Both the position numbers and the translations under genes were made by a program. A stretch of DNA of 64,000 nucleotides from JAAEPI01 sp965212145 (GTDB taxonomy: Bacteria; Bacteroidota; Bacteroidia; Cytophagales; Cyclobacteriaceae): assembly GCA_965212145.1 (NCBI GenBank), contig CBDBUY010000005.1, positions 62,001 through 126,000 on the forward strand, in the 5' to 3' direction. Each line of letters opens with the position of its first letter. The stretch's first letter is position 1. This document shows positions 1 through 7,779 of the stretch, in pieces. Below the pieces are notes generated by a model. That model had not been told where the DNA came from, ran no database searches, and saw only the letters and a program-made list of their open reading frames with translations.

Positions 1-534
1 GATCATCGCACAGGGCTCGTCGATCGGCGTGCCAAAAAACTGTGCGGTACCAATCTGCATTTGCGCCATAAAGAGTGTGGCTCTCGGGTTGTTAGGGTCT
101 ATCGCCATAGCCCGACCAAAAGCTGCCATGACTTTGGGAGTGAGCGATTGTCCTCTGTTGGCCGGGTCAACTGACACCTTCATCATGTCTACGAATCCTT
201 GAAGCGCAACTATCTCTGAGTTGTTGGCGTCCACTTTCGTCGCAGCATTCAAGGCCACATGCGCCTGATCCAATACGGCATCTTTGGCTGCTGAATCTTG
301 AATCTGGAATGACTTGAAGACGTGTGACAATGCCTCGTAGTAACGAGGTTCCCACTTGTTTGTCTCGGCCTGTGCGATGCGGCTGAATTTATTGGCCAGT
401 TGGTCATACGTCGCGGCATCTTTGGCCTGGTACACTTCCATGATCGAGCTGGCCATTGTTTTTTCATAATTTCCCTGAGCAAATCCGGTGACAGCTGCAA
501 GGGCGAATAGGATGGATAATTTAATCGTTTTCAT
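1..534 (-). CDS. Secreted TPR-like protein (C-terminus outside window)
   Basis: The reading frame is open from an ATG at 534 down to base 1, giving 178 codons with no stop, so the C-terminus lies outside the window. The protein begins with a typical signal peptide (MKTIKLSILFALAAVTGFAQ), so export to the periplasm or outer membrane is likely. The remainder is alanine-rich and helical, with phrases such as 'AFGRAMAIDPNNPRATLFMAQ' that resemble tetratricopeptide repeats. It starts 23 bases after the TonB-dependent receptor stop codon on the same strand, so the two are probably cotranscribed. Its role is unknown; a periplasmic partner of the receptor is only an inference. Confidence 0.75.
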   Translation of the reverse strand, partial: MKTIKLSILFALAAVTGFAQGNYEKTMASSIMEVYQAKDAATYDQLANKFSRIAQAETNKWEPRYYEALSHVFKSFQIQDSAAKDAVLDQAHVALNAATKVDANNSEIVALQGFVDMMKVSVDPANRGQSLTPKVMAAFGRAMAIDPNNPRATLFMAQMQIGTAQFFGTPIDEPCAMI

Positions 535-557
535 ATTAGTTGTATTTAATGGTTTGT

Positions 558-2702
558 TTAAAGATTATCTAAATTGTTTTTTGACTTGTCCTTGGTCAGG
601 GTGATGAAAATCCCCACGAACAAGAACCTTTTAGCCGGCTGGGTGATGGCTCGCGAATCGAAGTAGTTGTCCGCTCCGGGATCCTCTTCAAATTCGTAAC
701 CGAACACATTGTCTCTACCCAGCAGGTTGGTTGCGGAGACATATAAAATCACGTTCTGGCGGTGCAGGTAAGCGAAGTTCATGCTCAGGTCTGCAAAGTC
801 TTTGGTGCGGCCTCCGTTGAAGGTGCTTTCGTTCGGGTCGTTGTATGGTCGACCAGAGTTGTAGCGAAAGGAAGCACCGAATGAGGTCTTCAACTTGTCA
901 AAGAAATGTTTGTAGACGACTGAGAAGTTATGTTTTGCAGCAAAGCCAGGCATGGCCTCAGTTGGGAAATTCAGATGATCTCGCTGAGTGTCTAGGTAAG
1001 AATAAGTCACCCAATAATCAATGTTTTTGAAGGTCTTACTGTCTCGGAAGAACAAGTCCAGACCCTGAGCATACCCATTGCCGCGATTGCTGTAGCTGAA
1101 CGGATCAAACTGATCATCAAATTTTACCAATCTGTCGTATTGCTTTCGGTACACCTCTGCACGGAAGGTGATGCCGTCATGAATCTGCTGGTAGCTGACC
1201 ATGTAGTGATCTGCGGTTTCGTATGTCGGCTGAGTCGACCGAATCAATAAGTCTCCAGTGGGCAACTGATGGAACTTGCCATAAGCAGCCGATACCTGTC
1301 CATGTGCACTGGTTTTGTACGCCATGGAAATACGTGGAGAAAGCAAGTTCTGATTGTAAAGAGAATAGTTGGAAAACCTCAAGCCGGTCCTCAAGGTCAG
1401 GTCGTTGGAGACGTAATAATCGCTCTCCACGAATCCCGCCGAAATGGTAGAATTGTAGCTGGAAAGCCGCTCTGAATTGTCTTCGAGAATAACAAACTCC
1501 GTGTGATCACTGGACATGATCTCTCCACCAGCCTTTATGGTCACATTGTCAATGTCTGTGCTGTAGTATGCTTTGGCATGGTAAGCTTCTTGCTCATCAT
1601 TCACATCCATTTCGTTAAAAAGAATGTCTTCTTTGGTAGTGCCGTAGCTACCACCGAGATACACCATTCCACTCGTCCCGACTGCATGACGGTAGCTCGA
1701 GTTCAGGTAGAAATTTCTGTTGGTCAAATCCACATGCTCAGGGGTGGGGCTGTTAATAGATGGATAGTTAAGGGCCATGGAGCTTTCGTCCATGTTGGCG
1801 TACACCTTCAGCATATTGTTGTCCGCTAATTTTTGACGAAGCATGAATGTTCCCGCTGTGCTGCTGAATCCTTTATCCCAGTCGTACTCTTGCTTGACCA
1901 GACTGTTGTAAGGATTAAGATTGGTGTGCTGAACCTGTCCATAGATCGAACCTCGTTCCCATTTTTGGGTGTGGGCTACATCTGCACCTACGCTCATGAG
2001 GGAAATGTCTGTTCGGGTTTCATCGGGCAGGTCATTGGAGGTGAGAGAAATGACAGACGAAAGCGCCTGGCCGTATTCTGCAGAATATCCTCCGGTGCTG
2101 AAGAATGTGCCTTTGAAAAGGAAAGGGGAGAAACGGCTTCTGGACGGGACGTTGTTGGGTGAAGGGGTATAAAAGCTGTGCACCAACGCCCCGTCTATGT
2201 AAGCCTGAGTTTCAGTGGAAGTGCCGCCTCGCACGAAAAGTCGCCCAGATTCTCCGTTTGTGGTCGTGCCGGGCAAAGTGTTGAGTGCGCCCGTAATGTC
2301 TGCAGTACCTCCGGCCGTCATGGCAATGTCTAGCGGCTTGAGAACCACGGCCTTTTTTTCGTCGCTTGCCTCAAAGCTCCCAGCTGTGATAGTTACTCCT
2401 GATAGCCGATTGACGTCCTCTTTCAAAGCAATGGAAAGGGTAAGCGGTTCATTCAGGTTCACGGGCATTTCGATGGCCTTGTACCCGATGTAGCTGGCGA
2501 TGAGGATTTGCTCGCCGGTTTCGGTGGTGGTGAATGAGAATTTGCCTTCTATGTCAGTTGTCGCTCCATCGTAGGTATCCTTGATGTAGACATTCACGCC
2601 AATAAGCGGCTCGCCTGATTGATCTGTTATGGTACCGCTGACCTGTGCCATGGAGACCACAGCGACAAGTATTCCGAGTAGTGTGAGAAGTGTTTTTTGC
2701 AT
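558..2702 (-). CDS. TonB-dependent outer-membrane receptor
   Basis: A 714-residue outer-membrane receptor that would import a ligand using energy from TonB. The order is signal peptide (about 1-20, ending VVSMAQ), a carboxypeptidase-regulatory-like beta domain (about 21-105, 'ITDQSGEPLIGVNVYIKD'), a plug domain (about 110-230, with 'RLFVRGGTSTETQAYIDG'), and a long beta-barrel with alternating aromatic strands ending 'KRFLFVGIFITL'. No SusD-like partner gene lies nearby, so this is not an evident polysaccharide locus. The frame extends 17 codons further upstream, but the ATG at 2702 is chosen because the signal peptide begins there. The ligand cannot be told from sequence. A LytTR-type operator lies upstream. 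Confidence 0.9.
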   Translation of the reverse strand: MQKTLLTLLGILVAVVSMAQVSGTITDQSGEPLIGVNVYIKDTYDGATTDIEGKFSFTTTETGEQILIASYIGYKAIEMPVNLNEPLTLSIALKEDVNRLSGVTITAGSFEASDEKKAVVLKPLDIAMTAGGTADITGALNTLPGTTTNGESGRLFVRGGTSTETQAYIDGALVHSFYTPSPNNVPSRSRFSPFLFKGTFFSTGGYSAEYGQALSSVISLTSNDLPDETRTDISLMSVGADVAHTQKWERGSIYGQVQHTNLNPYNSLVKQEYDWDKGFSSTAGTFMLRQKLADNNMLKVYANMDESSMALNYPSINSPTPEHVDLTNRNFYLNSSYRHAVGTSGMVYLGGSYGTTKEDILFNEMDVNDEQEAYHAKAYYSTDIDNVTIKAGGEIMSSDHTEFVILEDNSERLSSYNSTISAGFVESDYYVSNDLTLRTGLRFSNYSLYNQNLLSPRISMAYKTSAHGQVSAAYGKFHQLPTGDLLIRSTQPTYETADHYMVSYQQIHDGITFRAEVYRKQYDRLVKFDDQFDPFSYSNRGNGYAQGLDLFFRDSKTFKNIDYWVTYSYLDTQRDHLNFPTEAMPGFAAKHNFSVVYKHFFDKLKTSFGASFRYNSGRPYNDPNESTFNGGRTKDFADLSMNFAYLHRQNVILYVSATNLLGRDNVFGYEFEEDPGADNYFDSRAITQPAKRFLFVGIFITLTKDKSKNNLDNL

Positions 2703-2765
2703 GACCGATTCGTTTATCATGCTCCAAACTTGGGGTGAGAGTGCCCCACTCAATAATTAAACTGA

Positions 2766-2795
2766 CCGAACTGTAGAATTAGGTGGATGAACTGT
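2766..2795 (-). promoter_or_regulatory. LytTR-type direct-repeat operator
   Basis: Read on the minus strand, two nine-base repeats, ACAGTTCAT (2795-2787) and ACAGTTCGG (2774-2766), are separated by exactly 12 bases. Both fit the degenerate consensus [TA][AC][CA]GTTN[AG][TG], and the spacing is that known for AgrA/LytTR-family DNA-binding domains. A weak promoter (TTG, about 18 bases, CAAGTTTG) lies closer to the receptor start at 2702, which would put the operator about 50-80 bases upstream of transcription start. The regulator gene is not in the window. Confidence 0.55.
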
Positions 2796-2864
2796 GGAAG
2801 TGGTCAGCCTAAGCTCACGATTGTCATCTTACTCGAGTACTGGTTACTTTCCAAGAATTAACGA

Positions 2865-4022
2865 CTAAGTCTTTAAAAACGACGAATCCCCATAACTCAA
2901 AAACCTGTAGTTATTACTCAGTGCCATATCGTATACTCTTCTCCAATCTTCTCCAATCAGCGCTGCGACCAGCAGGATCAGCGTAGAACCGGGTAGATGG
3001 AAGTTGGTAATCAGTCCCTTGCAGATTTTGAACTGATAACCGGGGAAAATGAAAATTTCGGTATGTCCGATCAAGTGGTCTGACCCGATTTTTTCCAGGT
3101 GTTTAAGGACGGCTTGCAAGCTTTCGACTCTGGTTGGAGGGTTCTTGTTTTCGTAAGGATAAAGTTTGGGAATAAAGAAGTCATCTTTTCCATTTAGCAG
3201 CCTTACACCATACCAGTACAAGCTTTCCAGCGTCCGCATACTCGTCGTTCCAACCGGAATCACAGTTTCAGCAACTAATAAATTCTCTACGTTTTGCCTG
3301 GTTACAATGATCTGCTCACGATGCATCGGGTGTTCTTCCACAGAATCAGCTTTGATGGGTTGAAACGTACCGGCTGAAACATGGAGCGTAAGGAAATCTT
3401 CTTTGACTCCATTTGCTTTCAATGAGTCAAGGAGCTCATCAGTGAAATGCAGCCCGGCTGTCGGCGCAGCAACGGCCCCTTCGTGCTTGGAATAGACCGT
3501 TTGATAGGTGGCCTTATCTGCTTCATCCACCTCTCTGTTGATGTACGGTGGAAGAGGAATTCTGCCGGCTTTTTCCAGTATCTCAGAAAAAGTCAGTTCT
3601 GATTCCCATGTAAACGTGACCTCATTTTGATTCCGTGTAGCCCTTAGACTGATCTCCGGCACTTCCAATTCATCGTCTTTCCAGCGTTTGGCATTCCCGA
3701 TCATGCAGTGCCAGCTGCATCGGCCTTTGGCAGACATGCTTTGTTCGTAGTTGGAAGGATTGCAGGGCTCTAAAAGAAAAACCTCGATCCGAGCTCCAGT
3801 GGCTCGTTGGAATATGATCCTCGCCGGAATTACCTTGGTGTCATTGAAAACCAGTAAAGTATTATGCGAAAGATACTCACCCAGATCGAGAAAATGCTTA
3901 TGGTCGATTTCGCCTTTTTCGTAGACAAGCAACTTGGAACTTGCCCGGTCCTTCAGCGGAAACTTCGCAATCTTTTCCTCAGTCAATGAATAATGATAAT
4001 CTTTAAGGTCGATAGACATCAT
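2865..4022 (-). CDS. queA: S-adenosylmethionine:tRNA ribosyltransferase-isomerase
   Basis: QueA transfers and isomerises the ribosyl part of SAM onto preQ1-modified tRNA, making epoxyqueuosine at wobble position 34. The 385-residue protein carries the family's landmarks in order: 'LVFNDTKVIPARI' near residue 60, 'AAPTAGLHFT' about two thirds along, 'VSAGTFQPI', 'GTTSMRTLES', and 'LITNFHLPGSTL' with 'YRFLSYGD' at the C-terminus. Two adjacent ATG codons (4022 and 4019) could start it. The first overlaps the start codon of menC on the other strand. No other queuosine gene is in the window. Confidence 0.95.
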   Translation of the reverse strand: MMSIDLKDYHYSLTEEKIAKFPLKDRASSKLLVYEKGEIDHKHFLDLGEYLSHNTLLVFNDTKVIPARIIFQRATGARIEVFLLEPCNPSNYEQSMSAKGRCSWHCMIGNAKRWKDDELEVPEISLRATRNQNEVTFTWESELTFSEILEKAGRIPLPPYINREVDEADKATYQTVYSKHEGAVAAPTAGLHFTDELLDSLKANGVKEDFLTLHVSAGTFQPIKADSVEEHPMHREQIIVTRQNVENLLVAETVIPVGTTSMRTLESLYWYGVRLLNGKDDFFIPKLYPYENKNPPTRVESLQAVLKHLEKIGSDHLIGHTEIFIFPGYQFKICKGLITNFHLPGSTLILLVAALIGEDWRRVYDMALSNNYRFLSYGDSSFLKT

Positions 4023-5097
4023 GCAAATTTTGGAGCTCGAAGTTAAACCCTATACCCTCAATTTCACCTTTACCGCACGCACTTCCCGCGGATCTATGAC
4101 CGAACGAACGGTGTGGTTCTTACACCTATCCGGTCATGGCAAAACAGGAGTAGGAGAGGTGGCACCCATTCCAAGACTGAGTCCGGAGAACGTTGAAACC
4201 GTTCCTGAGAAATTGAAGGACCTGAAATCTGATCTGGAGAAAATCAGCCCTCCTTCAACTGCTGAAGATTGTCTGATCATTGCCAGAGACTTGGTTGGCA
4301 ATGAATATCCAAGCATCCGTTTTGGGTTGGAGACGGCATTATTGGATTTATTAAATGGAGGTCAGAAAATCCTATTTGATAATGACTTTTCAAAAGGACA
4401 GAAATCCATCCCCATCAATGGCCTAGTTTGGATGGACCAAAAGGACGAAATGATTCGTCAGGTGGACGAGAAGCTTGCGGCTGGATTTGATTGCATCAAA
4501 TTGAAGGTGGGAGCTTTGGATTTCAAGGAGGAGTTGGAGGTTTTAACATATTTAAGGAAGAATGCTCCAGATGTGACCATACGACTGGATGCCAATGGAG
4601 CCTTTGAAACGAATGAAGTGTTGAAGAAGCTGAATGAGCTAGCTGTTTACGATATTCATTCCATTGAACAGCCCATCGCGCCTCACCAAGAGCAAGCAAT
4701 GAAGTTGGTCATTGAAAAGTCCCCCATTCCGGTGGCCTTCGATGAAGAATTGATCGGAATTCACGATCGTGAGGCCAAGAGTCAACTCTTAGAAAATCTT
4801 AATCCCAATTTCCTAGTTTTGAAGCCCACGCTGCTTGGAGGGATGGCCGAATGCCAAGAATGGATTGAGTTAGCGGAAGACAGAAATATCGATTGGTGGA
4901 TCACGTCTTACCTGGAATCCAATATCGGTCTGAATGCTATCGCACAATTCACGGCTGAAACGGATCGAAAACTAGGTATTCCACATGGATTGGGAACCGG
5001 GGGGCTTTTTAGCAACAATATCTGGTCACCGATGAGGATTCAAGAAGGACAGCTTGTAATTGACTCTTCCATAAATTGGGGAATTATTCCCGATTAA
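4021..5097 (+). CDS. menC: o-Succinylbenzoate synthase (enolase superfamily)
   Basis: This 358-residue enolase-superfamily enzyme probably dehydrates SHCHC to o-succinylbenzoate in menaquinone synthesis. The catalytic positions are visible: the KxK pair K160/K162 in 'CIKLKVG', metal ligands D190 ('RLDANG'), E216 ('SIEQP') and D241 ('AFDEE'), and the base K268 ('LVLKPT'). The N-terminal 'YTLNFTFTARTSRG' segment resembles Bacteroidota MenC proteins. Dipeptide epimerases share this fold, so the exact substrate is inferred. Its ATG overlaps the queA start codon on the opposite strand, which leaves no intergenic promoter. Confidence 0.8.
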   Translation: MQILELEVKPYTLNFTFTARTSRGSMTERTVWFLHLSGHGKTGVGEVAPIPRLSPENVETVPEKLKDLKSDLEKISPPSTAEDCLIIARDLVGNEYPSIRFGLETALLDLLNGGQKILFDNDFSKGQKSIPINGLVWMDQKDEMIRQVDEKLAAGFDCIKLKVGALDFKEELEVLTYLRKNAPDVTIRLDANGAFETNEVLKKLNELAVYDIHSIEQPIAPHQEQAMKLVIEKSPIPVAFDEELIGIHDREAKSQLLENLNPNFLVLKPTLLGGMAECQEWIELAEDRNIDWWITSYLESNIGLNAIAQFTAETDRKLGIPHGLGTGGLFSNNIWSPMRIQEGQLVIDSSINWGIIPD

Positions 5098-5102
5098 GGC
5101 AA

Positions 5103-5128
5103 GACAAGTCACCGCTTGTCCATTTTTT
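5103..5128 (+). terminator. Weak intrinsic terminator after menC
   Basis: A 6-bp stem, GACAAG (5103-5108) with CTTGTC (5115-5120), is followed by CATTTTTT. It starts six bases after the menC stop codon and precedes the PIG-L gene. The short stem makes partial read-through likely. Confidence 0.45.
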
Positions 5129-5174
5129 CAAAACTTTGACGTTAGCATTGCGTATCAACAACCAATCTAGACAA

Positions 5175-7661
5175 ATGCCCAAAAAGACCTACCTACTCTT
5201 AGCATTGTTCCTGATGTCTTGCGCGGTTTTGGCCCAACCAAAACGGTATGACGCGGGAGACATTCATCAGCAGCTTAGGAAACTCAATGTTTTGGGTTCG
5301 GTCTTATACGTCGCTGCTCATCCTGATGACGAAAACACCAGCGTCATTGCTTACTATGCCAATGAAGAGCTTTTCAGAACCGCTTATCTCTCGGCTACCC
5401 GCGGAGACGGAGGGCAAAATCTGGTAGGACCTGAAATCAGAGAACAGCTTGGAATCATTCGAACACAGGAGTTGTTGGCAGCACGTCGAACAGACGGAGG
5501 ACAGCAATTCTTTAGCCGGGCGAATGACTTTGGGTATTCTAAAAATCCCGATGAGACCTTTAACCTTTGGAACAAACAGGAAATCCTCTCTGATTTTGTT
5601 TGGGTATTCAGGAAATTTAGACCTGATGTCATCCTTACTCGATTTGACGATCAACCACCCAATCACGGTCACCACACGGCCTCTGTTATTCTGGCCAGGG
5701 AGGCTTTCAAATTAGCGGGTGATAAAAATGCCTTTCCTGAGCAGTTAAAATATGTTGAACCTTGGCAACCGAAAAGAGTCTACTGGAACGTAAGCCCTTG
5801 GACGATTCGAAGGAAGGGGATGGAAATCGACGATAATTATGGGCAAATACCCATTGGGGCCTTTAACCCTGCGATTGGATTATCCTATACCGAGATTTCC
5901 GCTTTGAGTCGAAGTATGCACAAGAGCCAGGGCTTTGGAGCCACGGGCAGTCGAGGAGAGCGAGACGATTTTGTGTTCCAGTATGAGGGAGAAAAGAGTG
6001 TGCAACCTTTTGAAGGCATTGAAACTGGTTGGGGGAGAGTTAAGGGGGGAGAAAAAATTCAACCAATGATCGATGAGTTGTTGGCCTCATTTGATCCCAT
6101 GAATCCTGAAAAATTGGTTTCTGATCTTCTGAAAACCCGAAAAGCGATTCAGGCGCACGTTAAAGACGAATTTTGGAAGGACACGAAGATTCAGGAAATC
6201 GATGAACTGCTTATTTCAGTAACAGGGACCTATTTGGAAATAAGAGCCAATGATTATGCATTTGTTCCGGGGGACTCAATTGAGTTGACTTTAGAGGCGG
6301 TTAACAGAAGTAGCGAGGAATTGGGAATCGTAAACGTGAATATCGAAAAACTGAATGTAGAAATGCCAATTCTTTCTCCCTTGGCCGAGAATCGGCCGGT
6401 CACTGACAAAATAAAGGTCAGGATTCCAACGGACATGCCTTATTCACAGCCGTATTGGTTGAGGGACAAGGGGGAGTTGGGTCGCTATCGAGTGGATGAT
6501 CAGATGCTGCGAGGCTTACCCGAAAATCCTTTGGTTTTTGATGTTGATATCACCTTAACGTTTGGCAAAGAAGGAATCGAGGTTAGAGTGCCTGTTATTT
6601 TCAAAGAGACTGATCGGGTTGATGGAGAAGTTTATCGTCCGCTAGTCATCCAACCAGCGGTCATGGCTAATATCGAAAGTTCGGCATTGATTTTCGCATC
6701 GGATGAACCAAAGGAAGTTTCGGTCAGGGTGATTGCAGGAAGAGAAAATGTCAATGGTGACCTCCGTCTGGAATTACCAGAAGGATGGGGCACTGTCCCT
6801 GAAAAACACACATTGAAGTTGTTTCAGAAACACGAGGAGCAAGTGTTTAATTTTAGTATCAAGCCGCCAAGTCAGGCATCCGAGGGAGCCATTCGGGCAG
6901 TGATCGATTTGAATGGGAAGCGGTATGATCGAGGAAGGAAAATCATTGAATACGATCACATCCCAACACAAACCCTATTTCCTGAGTCATCTACCCGAGT
7001 GGTCAGATTAGATCTTAAAAAAGAAAGCAATGAGGTAGGATACATCATGGGAGCTGGTGATGAAATTCCGAAAAACTTGGAGCAGGTTGGATACAATGTG
7101 ACTCTTCTGGGTAAGGACGATGTGAGCGCTGAAAAGCTGAGGAAATTTCAGGCGGTCATCGTGGGCATACGGGCATTTAATACCGAGGACTGGCTCGCTT
7201 ACAAGAACAAAGAACTTTTTGAATATGTTCAGAATGGAGGCAATGTGATCGTCCAATATATCACAACATGGGGGTTGCCCGATGAACCATTCTCTCCTTA
7301 TGATATCACGATCAGCAGAGAGCGTGTGGCTGTAGAGGAAGCTGAGGTAAGGATTTTGGCGAAAGATCACCCTGTCGTGAATTCGCCAAATAAAATCACC
7401 CAAAAGGATTTTGACGGATGGGTACAGGAAAGAGGTCTGTACTTCGCCGATGAATGGGCCGATGAATTCACACCAATCCTGAGCTCAAACGATCCAGGTG
7501 AACCGCCACGTGATGGTGGGTTATTGGTCGCCAAATATGGAAAAGGCTATTACGTGTACACAGGATATTCATGGTTCCGCGAGTTACCGGCGGGTGTGCC
7601 AGGAGCTTACAGAATTTTCACTAATCTTATTGAACTGGGAAATGACCGAATTAATAACTGA
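5175..7661 (+). CDS. Secreted PIG-L family deacetylase with C-terminal GATase-like domain
   Basis: An 828-residue exported protein. After the signal sequence (1-20; 'LFLMSCAVLAQ' could be cut by either signal peptidase), the LmbE/PIG-L zinc deacetylase domain shows its signature 'AAHPDDE' (residues 47-53) and the distal zinc ligands in 'NHGHHTA' (164-167). This family removes N-acetyl groups from sugar-containing substrates. The middle region looks like beta-sandwich domains. The C-terminal 250 residues ('MGAGDEIPKNLEQVGYNVTLL', 'VIVGIRAFNTEDW', 'GGNVIVQY') resemble a class-I glutamine-amidotransferase-like fold. It ends inside the next small gene, which with the SSS transporter suggests a degrade-and-import unit. 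The substrate is unknown. Confidence 0.85.
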   Translation: MPKKTYLLLALFLMSCAVLAQPKRYDAGDIHQQLRKLNVLGSVLYVAAHPDDENTSVIAYYANEELFRTAYLSATRGDGGQNLVGPEIREQLGIIRTQELLAARRTDGGQQFFSRANDFGYSKNPDETFNLWNKQEILSDFVWVFRKFRPDVILTRFDDQPPNHGHHTASVILAREAFKLAGDKNAFPEQLKYVEPWQPKRVYWNVSPWTIRRKGMEIDDNYGQIPIGAFNPAIGLSYTEISALSRSMHKSQGFGATGSRGERDDFVFQYEGEKSVQPFEGIETGWGRVKGGEKIQPMIDELLASFDPMNPEKLVSDLLKTRKAIQAHVKDEFWKDTKIQEIDELLISVTGTYLEIRANDYAFVPGDSIELTLEAVNRSSEELGIVNVNIEKLNVEMPILSPLAENRPVTDKIKVRIPTDMPYSQPYWLRDKGELGRYRVDDQMLRGLPENPLVFDVDITLTFGKEGIEVRVPVIFKETDRVDGEVYRPLVIQPAVMANIESSALIFASDEPKEVSVRVIAGRENVNGDLRLELPEGWGTVPEKHTLKLFQKHEEQVFNFSIKPPSQASEGAIRAVIDLNGKRYDRGRKIIEYDHIPTQTLFPESSTRVVRLDLKKESNEVGYIMGAGDEIPKNLEQVGYNVTLLGKDDVSAEKLRKFQAVIVGIRAFNTEDWLAYKNKELFEYVQNGGNVIVQYITTWGLPDEPFSPYDITISRERVAVEEAEVRILAKDHPVVNSPNKITQKDFDGWVQERGLYFADEWADEFTPILSSNDPGEPPRDGGLLVAKYGKGYYVYTGYSWFRELPAGVPGAYRIFTNLIELGNDRINN

Positions 7662-7779
7662 AAAGGGGATTGATAAACCACCCTTGTTTAAGAAGTGGAG
7701 ATACCTCTACCTTTTCGTTGTGGTGAATTTGATTGCTTTAATCCTCCTTTTTCACTTTTTCAGCGTCTCCTATAAATGA
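7642..7779 (+). CDS. 45-residue single-span membrane protein, probable SSS transporter partner
   Basis: The ORF begins at ATG 7642, inside the last 20 bases of the PIG-L gene. It ends at a TGA that overlaps the ATG of the sodium:solute symporter (ATGA, 7776-7779). It encodes a charged N-terminus (about 20 residues) followed by one hydrophobic helix 'LYLFVVVNLIALILLFHFF'. A longer in-frame start (7498) lies wholly within the PIG-L gene and lacks support. Small single-span subunits are known beside some sodium symporters, and the strict translational coupling argues for a similar role here. I do not recognise the family itself. Confidence 0.7.
   Translation: MTELITEKGIDKPPLFKKWRYLYLFVVVNLIALILLFHFFSVSYK

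Noticed and set aside
558..2702. Polysaccharide utilisation locus (SusC/SusD pair)
   Set aside because: No SusD-like lipoprotein, glycoside hydrolase or hybrid sensor lies beside the receptor.
2792..2866. A 24-codon plus-strand ORF upstream of the TonB-dependent receptor gene
   Set aside because: It overlaps the LytTR-type operator and has no relatives in the window.
7498..7641. Upstream start for the small membrane gene before the SSS transporter
   Set aside because: The extra 48 codons lie wholly within the PIG-L deacetylase frame and do not look like protein.
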